A DNA stretch of 62,911 nt, taken from positions 1 to 62,911 of the forward strand of contig NZ_JAAXKZ010000018.1 of assembly GCF_012911875.1 (NCBI RefSeq). The letters run 5' to 3'. Below the pieces are notes generated by a model. It was not told the origin of the DNA. It saw only the letters and a list, made by a program, of their open reading frames with translations, and searched no databases. This DNA comes from Pseudonocardia bannensis. GTDB lineage: Bacteria > Actinomycetota > Actinomycetes > Mycobacteriales > Pseudonocardiaceae. How positions within the stretch are numbered: the stretch's first letter is position 1; every line of letters starts with the position of its first letter. Positions 39,247 to 47,765 of the stretch are shown piece after piece. Both the position numbers and the translations under genes were made by a program.

Positions 39247-39272
39247 CGCGGACGCCGGACCCGGCGTCCGCG
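39247..39272. terminator. hairpin between tig and clpP1
   Basis: CGCGGACGCCG, loop GACC, CGGCGTCCGCG: a perfect 11-bp stem. A separate inverted pair GCGAAC...GTTCGC (39229-39249) partly overlaps it and could be an operator for clpP control. Confidence 0.65.
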
Positions 39273-39349
39273 TAGGGTCGGTCCAACAGATCCACAACGG
39301 ATCTGCACGGACCGGACAACGCGAGCTAGCCAGTAGAAGGCAGGGTGAA

Positions 39350-40006
39350 GTGAGCCAGCAGGACACCGGCCCGCGTACCGCGGACCGCCTTTCGCAGATG
39401 CGTTCCGCGCCGGCGTCGATGACGCTGTCCGACTCGGTGTACGAACGGCTGCTGCAGCAGCGGATCATCGTGCTCGGGCAGCAGGTCGACGACGACATCG
39501 CCAACCGGATCGCGGCGCAGATGCTGCTGCTGTCGGCGGAGGACCCGACGGCGGACATCGCGCTGTACATCAACTCCCCGGGTGGCTCGGTCACCGCGGG
39601 GATGGCCATCTTCGACACGATGGAGTTCATCGAGTGCGACGTGGCCACCTACGGGATGGGGCTGGCCGCCTCGATGGGGCAGTTCCTGCTCTCCGCGGGG
39701 ACCAGGGGCAAGCGATACGCCCTGCCGCACTGCCAGATCCTCATGCACCAGCCCTCGGCGGGTGTCGGCGGTACCGAGTCCGACATCGCCATCCAGGCGG
39801 AGCTGTTCCGCCGGCACAAGCGCGAGATGGCGGAGCTGATCGCCCAGCACACGGGCCAGACCGTCGAGCGGATCATGTCCGACTTCGACCGTGACCGGTG
39901 GTTCTCCGCCCAGGAGGCCCTGGAGTACGGCTTCGTCGACCACGTGATCTCGCGCGCGGGTCAGCTCCCGAACAGCCCCACCAGCGAGAACGGGAGTGCC
40001 CGATGA
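39350..40006 (+). CDS. clpP1: ATP-dependent Clp protease proteolytic subunit 1
   Basis: 218 residues from GTG at 39350. Catalytic triad Ser108 (GLAASMGQF), His133 (QILMHQPS) and Asp182. [17 protein letters not shown] is the oxyanion-loop region. In actinobacteria ClpP1 and ClpP2 form a mixed 14-mer that is essential and works with ClpX or ClpC. Coupled to clpP2 by an ATGA overlap. Confidence 0.97.
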   Translation: MSQQDTGPRTADRLSQMRSAPASMTLSDSVYERLLQQRIIVLGQQVDDDIANRIAAQMLLLSAEDPTADIALYINSPGGSVTAGMAIFDTMEFIECDVATYGMGLAASMGQFLLSAGTRGKRYALPHCQILMHQPSAGVGGTESDIAIQAELFRRHKREMAELIAQHTGQTVERIMSDFDRDRWFSAQEALEYGFVDHVISRAGQLPNSPTSENGSAR

Positions 40007-40647
40007 GCCAGTTCCAGAACCCGGGTTTCCAGATGCCGAGCTCCCGGTACGTGCTGCCGTCGTTCGTCGAGCGGACCAGCTACGGGGTCAAGGAGTCGAA
40101 CCCGTACAACAAGCTCTTCGAGGAGCGGATCATCTTCCTCGGGGTGCAGATCGACGACGCGTCGGCCAACGACGTCATGGCGCAGCTGCTGTGCCTGGAG
40201 TCCGCGGACCCGGACCGCGAGATCAGCATGTACATCAACTCGCCGGGTGGTTCCTTCACCTCGCTGATGGCCATCTACGACACGATGCAGTTCATCCGGC
40301 CCGACATCCAGACGGTCTGCCTCGGGCAGGCCGCGTCCGCCGCCGCGGTGCTGCTCGCCGCGGGTACCCCGGGCCGTCGGCTCGCGGTGCAGAACGCGCG
40401 GATCCTGATCCACCAGCCGGCCACCGAGGGCTTCTACGGCCAGGTGTCCGACCTGGAGATCCAGGCTGCGGAGATCACCCGGATGCGTCGGCTCCTGGAG
40501 ACGACGCTGGCCAAGCACAGCGGTCGCACCCCCGAGAAGGTCCACGAGGACATCGAGCGCGACCGGATCCTGACGGCCGAAGAGGCCAAGGACTACGGGA
40601 TCATCGACGAGATCATCCAGAGCCGGAAGCTGTCCGCGGTCGGCTGA
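40003..40647 (+). CDS. clpP2: ATP-dependent Clp protease proteolytic subunit 2
   Basis: 214 residues from the ATG at 40003, overlapping the clpP1 stop. Triad Ser112 (GQAASAAAV), His137 (ARILIHQPA) and Asp187. The N-terminus ([35 protein letters not shown]) is the ClpP2 type, with a longer leader than ClpP1. It forms the partner ring of ClpP1. Confidence 0.97.
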   Translation: MSQFQNPGFQMPSSRYVLPSFVERTSYGVKESNPYNKLFEERIIFLGVQIDDASANDVMAQLLCLESADPDREISMYINSPGGSFTSLMAIYDTMQFIRPDIQTVCLGQAASAAAVLLAAGTPGRRLAVQNARILIHQPATEGFYGQVSDLEIQAAEITRMRRLLETTLAKHSGRTPEKVHEDIERDRILTAEEAKDYGIIDEIIQSRKLSAVG

Positions 40648-40879
40648 GGCCTGCTAGTCAGGGCCTGATGTCGACACCGACAGCGGCTCAACCGCCGGAC
40701 CGGGGCTGATTCCGGCCCCGGACCGGCCCGTCGGCGCCGAATTCCGGCCCGATGTCGACCGTCTGCCGAAACGTCGCCGATTCGGAGCATCGCGATGCTC
40801 CCCGGTGGGCGTCCTCGGCAGGTACCGTCACGAGCGGGCGCGCCGCCGGGCGCGCCGGATGGGACTGGGGTCTGCACTC

Positions 40880-42160
40880 ATGGCACGCATCGGTGACGGC
40901 GGTGACCTGCTCAAGTGCTCGTTCTGCGGGAAGAGCCAGAAACAGGTCAAGAAGCTCATCGCTGGACCGGGTGTCTACATCTGCGACGAGTGCATCGATC
41001 TCTGCAACGAGATCATCGAAGAGGAACTCGCCGAAGCCGGCGAGGTGAAGCTCGACGAGCTCCCGAAGCCGGCTGAAATCCACGACTTCCTCGATCAGTA
41101 CGTGGTCGGGCAGAGCGCCACCAAGCGCACGCTGTCCGTCGCGGTCTACAACCACTACAAGCGGATCCAGGCGGGGGACAAGGGCCGAGGCGACGGCAGT
41201 GACGGCGTCGAGCTCGCGAAGTCCAACATCCTGATGCTCGGCCCGACCGGGTGTGGGAAGACCTACCTGGCACAGACACTCGCCAAGCTGCTCAACGTTC
41301 CCTTCGCCATCGCCGACGCGACCGCGCTCACCGAGGCCGGGTACGTCGGCGAGGACGTCGAGAACATCCTGCTCAAGCTCATTCAGGCCGCCGACTACGA
41401 CGTCAAGCGGGCCGAGACCGGGATCATCTACATCGACGAGGTCGACAAGATCGCCCGGAAGTCGGAGAACCCGTCGATCACCCGTGACGTCTCCGGCGAG
41501 GGTGTTCAGCAGGCGCTGCTGAAGATCCTGGAGGGGACCACCGCCTCGGTTCCCCCGCAGGGCGGGCGCAAGCACCCGCACCAGGAGTTCATCCAGATCG
41601 ACACGACGAACGTGCTGTTCATCGTGGCGGGTGCGTTCGCCGGTCTCGAGAAGATCATCGGCGACCGGGTCGGCCGCCGCGGGCTCGGCTTCGGCGCCGA
41701 GATCCGGTCGAAGAACGACCTGGAGTCGGCGGAGAGCTTCGCCGACACGATGCCCGAGGACCTGATCAAGTTCGGCCTGATCCCCGAGTTCATCGGCCGG
41801 CTGCCGGTGGTGGCCTCGGTGACCTCGCTGGACAAGGAGGCCCTGGTCAAGATCCTGACCGAGCCGCGGAACGCGCTGGTGAAGCAGTACCACAAGCTGT
41901 TCGAGATGGACGGCGTGGAACTGGAGTTCACCGACGACGCGCTCGAGGCGGTGGCCGACCAGGCCATCCTGCGCGGCACCGGGGCCCGTGGCCTGCGCGC
42001 GATCATGGAAGAGGTGTTGCTGCCGGTCATGTACGACATCCCGAGCCGCGACGACGTGGCGAAGGTGGTCGTGACCGAGCAGACCGTGCGGGATAACGTC
42101 AACCCGACGATCGTGCCCCGCACGCCTCCGCGCCGTGAGCGCCGGGAACGCTCGGCCTGA
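40880..42160 (+). CDS. clpX: ATP-dependent Clp protease ATP-binding subunit ClpX
   Basis: Unfolds substrates and feeds them to ClpP1P2. 426 residues. Zinc-binding domain with C13, C16, C35 and C38 ([17 protein letters not shown]); Walker A GPTGCGKT (121-128); Walker B in [12 protein letters not shown]; the pore loop GYVGEDVE; C-terminal sensor-2 [11 protein letters not shown]. The ATG at 40880 is chosen because homologues begin [17 protein letters not shown]; the ribosome site is weak. It has its own 230-base upstream region, with a TACCGT box near 40820, so it may have its own promoter. Confidence 0.97.
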   Translation: MARIGDGGDLLKCSFCGKSQKQVKKLIAGPGVYICDECIDLCNEIIEEELAEAGEVKLDELPKPAEIHDFLDQYVVGQSATKRTLSVAVYNHYKRIQAGDKGRGDGSDGVELAKSNILMLGPTGCGKTYLAQTLAKLLNVPFAIADATALTEAGYVGEDVENILLKLIQAADYDVKRAETGIIYIDEVDKIARKSENPSITRDVSGEGVQQALLKILEGTTASVPPQGGRKHPHQEFIQIDTTNVLFIVAGAFAGLEKIIGDRVGRRGLGFGAEIRSKNDLESAESFADTMPEDLIKFGLIPEFIGRLPVVASVTSLDKEALVKILTEPRNALVKQYHKLFEMDGVELEFTDDALEAVADQAILRGTGARGLRAIMEEVLLPVMYDIPSRDDVAKVVVTEQTVRDNVNPTIVPRTPPRRERRERSA

Positions 42161-42172
42161 CCCAGCTCGAAC

Positions 42173-42210
42173 CGAACGCCGGTCCGCATCTCGCGGGCCG
42201 GCGTTCGTCG
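42173..42210 (+). terminator. terminator after clpX
   Basis: CGAACGCCGG and CCGGCGTTCG pair as a perfect 10-bp stem, 13 bases past the clpX stop. Confidence 0.7.
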
Positions 42211-42406
42211 TCGGCGGGGCCCCACCCGCATCACGCGGCCTGATCGGCGTCCCGGATGCCGGGTTCGTCGCATCCGGCTCGTGGCCGGCGGCACTTCAGC
42301 CCATCCCGACGGGCTCAATCCACTGTCCCGCTCCCGTCCTGACGGGGGGATGCACCGGCCCTTCGTGGGCTGCGACGGTGGGTCCGACCCCGGATCGGAG
42401 GTGGCG

Positions 42407-42877
42407 ATGGCAGAGACGGCGACCACGGGTCCCGGCCACGACGAACGCCATGCCCTGCTCGACGAGATCGAACTGCTGCGGGCCCGGCGCCATGTGCTGG
42501 AGCAGGACCTGGAGGTCGACGACGAGCCGAAGGACTTCGGCGAGCAGGGTGAGACCACCCAGCGCCGCGACGAGATCGACTACATCGACCGGCGGATCCG
42601 GGACATCCTGCACCTGCTCCACTCGGTGCCGCGGGATCCGGCCGACACCCGGCCGGATCGGGTCGGGATCGGCAGCGTGGTGACACTGCGCTACCCGGAC
42701 GGCACGACCGACACGGTGCAGGTCGTCGCCGTCCGCGACGAGGACGTGCCGGAGGTGACTCCCGACAGCCCCCTGGGCCGGGCGCTGCTCGGCGCGGCGA
42801 AGGGTGACGAGATCAGCTGGGGGGCTCCGGAAGGCCGGTTGCGGGCCCGGATCGAGGAGATCCGCCGCCCCGCGTAG
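42407..42877 (+). CDS. GreA/GreB-family transcription factor-like protein
   Basis: 156 residues from ATG at 42407 with GGAGG upstream. The N-terminal half is a likely coiled coil (ERHALLDEIELLRARRHVLEQDLEVDDEPKDFGEQGETTQRRDEIDYIDRRIRDILHLL); the C-terminal half is FKBP-like as in GreA (VGIGSVVTLRYPDGTTDTVQVVAVRDEDVPEVTPDSPLGRALLGAAKGDEISW). In GreA this architecture enters the polymerase secondary channel. The acidic tip residues of GreA are not clearly conserved, so anti-pausing activity is uncertain; it could also be an Rnk-like regulator. Confidence 0.78.
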   Translation: MAETATTGPGHDERHALLDEIELLRARRHVLEQDLEVDDEPKDFGEQGETTQRRDEIDYIDRRIRDILHLLHSVPRDPADTRPDRVGIGSVVTLRYPDGTTDTVQVVAVRDEDVPEVTPDSPLGRALLGAAKGDEISWGAPEGRLRARIEEIRRPA

Positions 42878-43072
42878 CCGCGTGTCCCGCGGTCGGCAGC
42901 TGCTCAGGCGGCCGCCGCAGGATGTCCCGTCCTGCCTCCGCGGGCCCCGGGTGCGGGCCTGGGACGGCAGGACGGCCGAGGCGTGACCCCGCCCCGGCCC
43001 GGACGTCCTGTGCAGGGCGGTGCACCGCACGGCGGCAGCCGGCGCCGTGGGCCGTCGTGCGGCGGCGCCGGC

Positions 43073-43294
43073 TCAGCTGATGCGGCGCTTCGTGTGGCTG
43101 CGCGGGCCGCGACCCTGCCGGACGGGTCCACCGTCGGGTCCGACGTGGGACGGGGCGGCCTGCTTGGCCTTCGCCCGGCGAGCGGCGCGGTTCATCGGCA
43201 TTTCCGCCTCGGTGGCGTCCACCTCTGTGGCCTCGCGTTCCGGGTCGAGAACGGGCTCTTGCTGCTGCGCGCGGGACGGGGCCGGCTGGGACAC
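43073..43294 (-). CDS. small basic hypothetical protein, 73 aa
   Basis: 73 residues from GTG at 43294 with GGAGG five bases before. It is hydrophilic: an acidic middle (EPVLDPEREATEVDATEAEMP) and a basic end (NRAARRAKAKQAAPSHVGPDGGPVRQGRGPRSHTKRRIS). No domain recognised. The ribosome site, codon use and the KRRIS tail suggest a real, possibly nucleic-acid-binding protein. Confidence 0.6.
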   Translation of the reverse strand: MSQPAPSRAQQQEPVLDPEREATEVDATEAEMPMNRAARRAKAKQAAPSHVGPDGGPVRQGRGPRSHTKRRIS

Positions 43295-43543
43295 GGGAAC
43301 CTCCGAGATCGTGGGGAAAGGGAAGGGCGGCGGATACGGGCTCAGAGGATCACTGGACGAGAGTAACCGGGGCGCCCGGGCCGGGTCCCGCCGGTTTGGC
43401 CGAGGGTCTCGCGGCGGGGCCGTCGCAGCACCGCGGCACCGGACCGTCGCCGTGGAAACCGCGTCGGCGCCGCCGCGCACCCCACCGCTGCTTGGCATGG
43501 GAGCAACGCACGGGAAAGGCCCGACTCGCGGGGCGGGTGGGGG

Positions 43544-44737
43544 TCAGCCTGCGGCGGTCAGCTTGTCGATCTCGACGTCGGAGTAGCCGAGCTCGGCCAG
43601 CACGCTCCGGGTGTCGGCGCCGAGGGCGGGCACCGTGTGCCCGTCGGGCGCGGCCCACGCGGAGGAGTCCACCGGGGGTGCGAGCATCGGGACGTCGGCG
43701 CCGCCGGGCACCGGAACGCGGCGCCACCGGTCGCGGGCGACGAGCTGCGGGTGCGCCGGCAGCTCGGCCACCAGCCCGACCCGGGACCAGGCCACGTCGG
43801 CGGCGTCGAGGAGCGCCCCCAGCTCGTCGGCGCTCAACTGGTCGAACCGCCGCTGCAGCTCGGCGTGCAGCGCCTCCCGGTGACGCACCCGCCCGCGCAC
43901 GGTGACGAACCGCGGATCGCTCGCCAGTTCCGGGCGCGCCAGCACGATCGTGCACAGCCGGCCCCATTCGCGTTCGTTCTGCACGGCGAGGTGCACCGAG
44001 ACGCCGTCACCGCAGCTGAACGGCCCGTACGGCGCGATGGACGCATGGTGGCCCCCGGTGCGCTGCGGCGGGTTACCGGTGCCCAGCGCGTACAGCATCG
44101 GCTGGTGCATCCACTCGGCCAGGGCTTCGAGCAGCGTGATCCGCAGCGTCGCGCCCTGGCCGGTACCGGCCCGGTGCAACAGGGCGGCGAGGACGGCCGC
44201 GTGGATCTGCACGCCGGCCGCGATGTCGGCCACCGAGATGCCGGTACGGGCGGTCACCGGGCCGTCACCGGTCAGTTCGAGCAGTCCGGCCTCGGACTGG
44301 ATCAGCGCGTCGTAGGCCTTGCGCCCCGCCGACGGTCCGCCGTCGCCGTACCCGGTCAGCTCGCAGGTGATCAGCTCCGGACGCCGCGCCCGCAGCGTGT
44401 CGCCGTCCATGCCCAGCCGCGCGGTGGCGCCGGGTCCGAGGTTGGCGAGCACGACGTCGGCACGATCGACGAGCCGGTGCGCGGCGGCGAGGCCGTCCGG
44501 GTCCTTGAGGTCGAGCACCACCGACCGCTTGCCCCGGTTGATCCAGGCGAAGTAGGAGGAGACGTCACCGCAGGCGCCGTCGTAGTTGCGGGCGAAGTCC
44601 CCGCCCCCGGGTCGTTCGATCTTGACGACGTCGGCGCCGAGATCCGCGAGGAGCCGGCTGGCGTAGGGCACGGACACCGCGTGCTCGAGGGATACGACGG
44701 TGACTCCGGCCAGCGGGCCGGGCAACGGGGCGCGCAC
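43544..44737 (-). CDS. CaiB/BaiF-family CoA-transferase
   Basis: 397 residues from GTG at 44737. Family blocks: PLPGPLAGVTVVSLEHAVSVPYASRLLADLGADVVKIERPGGGDFARNYD, NRGKRSVVLDLKDPDGLAAAHRLVDRADVVLANLGPGATARLGMD (with the conserved catalytic Asp region), LITCELTGYGDGGP, and the lid region GGHHASIAPYGPF. Class III CoA-transferases move CoA between carboxylic acids. It is divergent from an oxalate/formate-type transporter, which raises formyl-CoA:oxalate transfer as one option, but the sequence alone does not fix the substrate. The start is 5 bases after TAGGAT. Confidence 0.87.
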   Translation of the reverse strand: MRAPLPGPLAGVTVVSLEHAVSVPYASRLLADLGADVVKIERPGGGDFARNYDGACGDVSSYFAWINRGKRSVVLDLKDPDGLAAAHRLVDRADVVLANLGPGATARLGMDGDTLRARRPELITCELTGYGDGGPSAGRKAYDALIQSEAGLLELTGDGPVTARTGISVADIAAGVQIHAAVLAALLHRAGTGQGATLRITLLEALAEWMHQPMLYALGTGNPPQRTGGHHASIAPYGPFSCGDGVSVHLAVQNEREWGRLCTIVLARPELASDPRFVTVRGRVRHREALHAELQRRFDQLSADELGALLDAADVAWSRVGLVAELPAHPQLVARDRWRRVPVPGGADVPMLAPPVDSSAWAAPDGHTVPALGADTRSVLAELGYSDVEIDKLTAAG

Positions 44738-44742
44738 GCCCC

Positions 44743-44748
44743 ATCCTA
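44743..44748 (-). promoter_or_regulatory. -10 box TAGGAT of the CoA-transferase gene
   Basis: TAGGAT, five bases, then GTG: leaderless or near-leaderless start. Confidence 0.4.
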
Positions 44749-44867
44749 GGCACGCCGGGGGTGTCGCCCCGGATGTCGCCGGGTACCCGAGGGGCAGCGG
44801 TTGCAGCACCGCCTGGCCGGGCCTAGCTTCACCGCGCGACCATTGAGCAACCAAGGAGATGCCCGAG

Positions 44868-46247
44868 ATGGCGGCTGGATTCCTGGACAGGTCACGCATC
44901 GTGGCGCCGCCGGGATGGAGCCGCTGGCTGGTTCCGCCCGCGGCGCTGTCGATCCACCTGGCCATCGGACAGGTCTACGCGTGGAGCGTGTTCAAGACCC
45001 CGCTGGAGAAGGGCCTCGGTATCTCCGGCGTGGCCAGCGCGCTGCCCTTCACCCTCGGCATCGTCATGCTCGGCCTGTCCGCGGCGCTGTTCGGAACGAA
45101 GGTCGACACCAACGGCCCGCGCTGGGCGATGCTCGTCGCGACGGTGTGCTTCTGCACCGGCTTCCTCATCGCCGCGCTCGGCGTCTACACCCGGCAGTAC
45201 TGGCTGGTCGTGCTCGGTTACGGCGTGATCGGCGGCATCGGCCTGGGGATCGGCTACATCTCACCGGTGTCCACCCTGATCAAGTGGTTCCCGGACCGCC
45301 CGGGGATGGCCACCGGCATCGCGATCATGGGCTTCGGCGGCGGGGCGCTCATCGCGTCCCCGTGGTCGACGTCGATGCTGCAGGCGTTCGGGGCCACCGG
45401 TGACGATCCGAACCCGAACGGCATCGCCCAGGCCTTCCTGATCCACGGCATCGTCTACGCGGTCTTCATGTCGGTGGGCTGGTTGCTGATCCGGGTCCCG
45501 GCCGACGACTGGAAGCCCGCGGGCTGGACGCCGAAGGAGCAGCGGGTCGGCTCGATGATCAGCGCGGCGCACGTGTCGGCGCGCAACGCCCTCAAGACGC
45601 CGCAGTTCTGGCTGCTGTGGGTCGTTCTGTGCTTCAACGTCACGGCCGGCATCGGCATCCTGGAGCGGGCCGCGCCGATCTACGTCGACTTCTTCCGCGG
45701 CGCCTCACCGGCAGCGGCCGTGGCGGCCGCGGCGGCGGGCTTCGTGGCGATCCTGTCGCTGGCCAACATGTCGGGCCGCTTCATCTGGTCCTCGGCGTCC
45801 GACGTCATCGGCCGCAAGAACATCTACCGGCTCTACCTGGGTGCCGGCGCGCTGCTGTACCTGACGATCACATTGATGACCAACTCCAACAAGGTCGTCT
45901 TCCTGATCTGCTCGATGCTGATCATCTCGTTCTACGGGGCGGGGTTCGCGACGATCCCGGCCTACCTGCGGGACCTGTTCGGCACCTACCAGGTCGGTGC
46001 GATCCACGGCCGCCTGCTCACCGCGTGGTCCACCGCGGGCGTGCTCGGCCCGGTGATCGTCAACGCGATCGCCGACGCCCGGATCGGGCAGGGCGTGGAG
46101 GGCCCCGGCCGCTACACGCCGGCGTTCATGGTCATGATCGTCCTGCTGGTGATCGGCTTCGTCGCCAATGAGCTGGTCCGGCCGGTCAACGACAGGTGGC
46201 ACGAACCGAGCGCCCCGACCAAGGGGAAGGCAGGAGCACAGGCATGA
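44868..46247 (+). CDS. MFS transporter, oxalate/formate antiporter (OFA) family
   Basis: 459 residues from ATG at 44868, spaced correctly from AAGGAG; the ATG at 44859 sits too close. Twelve hydrophobic helices; the family block PPAALSIHLAIGQVYAWSVFKTPLEKGLGIS opens the first helix, and GIGYISPVSTLIKWFPDRPGMATGIAIMGFGGGALIASPW is the loop 4-5 signature. It exchanges small carboxylates across the membrane. The next gene overlaps (ATGA) and encodes its small partner. The CoA-transferase is divergent. Confidence 0.9.
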   Translation: MAAGFLDRSRIVAPPGWSRWLVPPAALSIHLAIGQVYAWSVFKTPLEKGLGISGVASALPFTLGIVMLGLSAALFGTKVDTNGPRWAMLVATVCFCTGFLIAALGVYTRQYWLVVLGYGVIGGIGLGIGYISPVSTLIKWFPDRPGMATGIAIMGFGGGALIASPWSTSMLQAFGATGDDPNPNGIAQAFLIHGIVYAVFMSVGWLLIRVPADDWKPAGWTPKEQRVGSMISAAHVSARNALKTPQFWLLWVVLCFNVTAGIGILERAAPIYVDFFRGASPAAAVAAAAAGFVAILSLANMSGRFIWSSASDVIGRKNIYRLYLGAGALLYLTITLMTNSNKVVFLICSMLIISFYGAGFATIPAYLRDLFGTYQVGAIHGRLLTAWSTAGVLGPVIVNAIADARIGQGVEGPGRYTPAFMVMIVLLVIGFVANELVRPVNDRWHEPSAPTKGKAGAQA

Positions 46248-46393
46248 GCTCGGCAGAGAACACCGCGGGGCAGGACACCACGGGGCGCCCGCCCGTGCTC
46301 CTGATGGTCCTGGCCTGGCTCTGGGTGCTCGTACCGTTCACGTACGGGCTCTGGCAGCTACTGCTCAAGATCCCGGCGCTGTTCGGCAGCTAG
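46244..46393 (+). CDS. small membrane subunit of the OFA transporter, 49 aa
   Basis: 49 residues with one membrane helix (PPVLLMVLAWLWVLVPFTYGLWQLLLKIPALF). It overlaps the transporter stop by ATGA. Tiny proteins of this form (W-x-W-V-x-V-P-x-x-Y-G-x-W) are regularly encoded right after OFA transporters and are annotated as MFS transporter small subunits; their function is not established. Confidence 0.8.
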   Translation: MSSAENTAGQDTTGRPPVLLMVLAWLWVLVPFTYGLWQLLLKIPALFGS

Positions 46394-46430
46394 ACGGGTG
46401 GAAGGCGGGCGCTGCGGGTAGGGAGCCACG

Positions 46431-46739
46431 GTGAGCGATGAAGCGACTGCAATGTCCGAGTGGGTCACCGCCGTCTGCCGTGCACTCGGTCTCGAAGGTG
46501 CCGTGGACACCGGATCCACCGTGGACCTCGTCCTGGACCTGACCTCCGACGTGGCCCACGGCGTGAGCCGGCCGGCCGCCCCGGTGACCGCGTTCCTGAT
46601 CGGGCTGGCCGCCGGCCGGGCCGACGATCCGGTCATCGCGGCCCGCGACTACGCCGAGAAGGTCACCGGTCTCGCCGAGGGCTGGGACAGCGACTCCGAG
46701 CGCGGTGTCCCGGCAGGCGACCAGGAGGTCCGCGGCTGA
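46431..46739 (+). CDS. DUF6457-type protein
   Basis: 102 residues from GTG at 46431 with AGGGAG upstream. SEWVTAVCRALGLEGAVDTGSTVDLVLDLTSDVAHGVSRPAAPVTAFLIGLAAGRA is the compact helical DUF6457 domain, often found beside or fused to molybdenum-cofactor guanylyltransferase MobA. Here it follows the OFA transporter operon by 37 bases. A link to formate dehydrogenase or another molybdoenzyme is plausible but not shown. Confidence 0.7.
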   Translation: MSDEATAMSEWVTAVCRALGLEGAVDTGSTVDLVLDLTSDVAHGVSRPAAPVTAFLIGLAAGRADDPVIAARDYAEKVTGLAEGWDSDSERGVPAGDQEVRG

Positions 46740-46869
46740 CCGTGGCGCCTGCCGGGCGGCTGCGCCGGACCGATGTCAGGCGGTGATGTCCAGATGGGCG
46801 ATGGACGGCGCCGCCCTCGACCACGCTGTCCGCCGCGCGCTGATCCCGGCGCAGGCCCGCCGGCGCCGC

Positions 46870-46918
46870 CACGAACGGCACGTTCGGCCAATAGGTTTGA
46901 ACGACAGTGCCGTTCGTG
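46870..46918. promoter_or_regulatory. perfect 12-bp inverted repeat flanking a -10-like box (candidate operator)
   Basis: CACGAACGGCAC (46870-46881) and its exact complement GTGCCGTTCGTG (46907-46918) are 25 bases apart. A TAGGTT box (46892-46897) lies between them, 48 bases before the next gene. Binding there would block the promoter; a hairpin in RNA is the alternative. Confidence 0.55.
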
Positions 46919-46945
46919 ACAACGCCGAGGTGAGGGGGAGGGGCC

Positions 46946-47641
46946 ATGCGCACGGTGAGCGGGTTGGCGCGGCGGGTGCAGCGGGCGCTGGGCGGGCGGC
47001 GCCCGGCGGCGGCGAGCGGCGTGGCCCGGGCGCTGCCGGGCGGGCGCTCGCTGCTCACCGACGTGCTCGGCGAGCAGCGCCGCGGCGGGGTCCGGCTCGA
47101 TCAGGCCGACCCGACGACGTGCGGCAGCGCGGTGCTCGTCGCGATGGCGGCGTGGGCGGACCCGGCGGAGTCCGAACGGTTGGACGGGGCCGTGGCGGGG
47201 GCAGGCTCCGGCACCGGTTTCGGGATCCGCTACGACGACCGCCAGCGCCGCGTCCACCGCGAGACCAACCGGATCTGGCCGCGGGCGCTGGGCACGACGC
47301 CGTGGGGAATGGCGCGCTGGCTGCGCGTCAACGTCCCCGGGGCCGGGCCCTACCGGGTACGGCTGGTGGACGACGCATCGCCGTCCGATGTGGAGGACGT
47401 GCTGGCGCAGGTCGGGGTCGCGCTGAGCGCAGGCCACCCGGTGCCGCTCCTGGTCGGGTCGGCGGTGCCCCGGCACTACGTGCTGGTCCTGGGTCCGCTC
47501 GGGGACGGCGCGGGCGGGTGGCGGGTGTACGAGCCGACGACCGGGTCGGTGCGGGTCCTGGATCTCGCCCTCGTCCGGCGACGGCGGCTCGCGCCGGTGC
47601 TGGGGTTCGACCGCCTGCACGCGGTGCTGCTGCCCGGCTGA
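46946..47641 (+). CDS. papain-fold/C39-like peptidase-type protein, uncharacterised
   Basis: 231 residues from ATG at 46946 with GGGGGAGGGG before it. DQADPTTCGSAVLVAMAAW (Cys near 58), PRHYVLVLGPL (His near 178) and VYEPTTGSV (acid) are in the order and spacing of the Cys-His-Asp triad of C39-like peptidases. Homology is suggested by these motifs only. No signal peptide is evident, although the N-terminus is basic. It could be a protease, transglutaminase-like enzyme or toxin-type effector. Confidence 0.55.
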   Translation: MRTVSGLARRVQRALGGRRPAAASGVARALPGGRSLLTDVLGEQRRGGVRLDQADPTTCGSAVLVAMAAWADPAESERLDGAVAGAGSGTGFGIRYDDRQRRVHRETNRIWPRALGTTPWGMARWLRVNVPGAGPYRVRLVDDASPSDVEDVLAQVGVALSAGHPVPLLVGSAVPRHYVLVLGPLGDGAGGWRVYEPTTGSVRVLDLALVRRRRLAPVLGFDRLHAVLLPG

Positions 47642-47752
47642 GGAGCCGATCCGCCCATGATCATCGGTCCTGCGCCCCGCACCGCGGTTTGCCCTGTTCA
47701 GGCTTCCCGGACCACGATCACGGGGCCGCGGAACCCACTCGCGTACGGCTCG

Positions 47753-47758
47753 TAGAAT
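47753..47758 (+). promoter_or_regulatory. valS -10 box (TAGAAT), leaderless start
   Basis: TAGAAT ends 7 bases before the GTG of valS, so transcription should start at or next to the start codon. Confidence 0.55.
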
Positions 47759-47765
47759 TGGTGGG

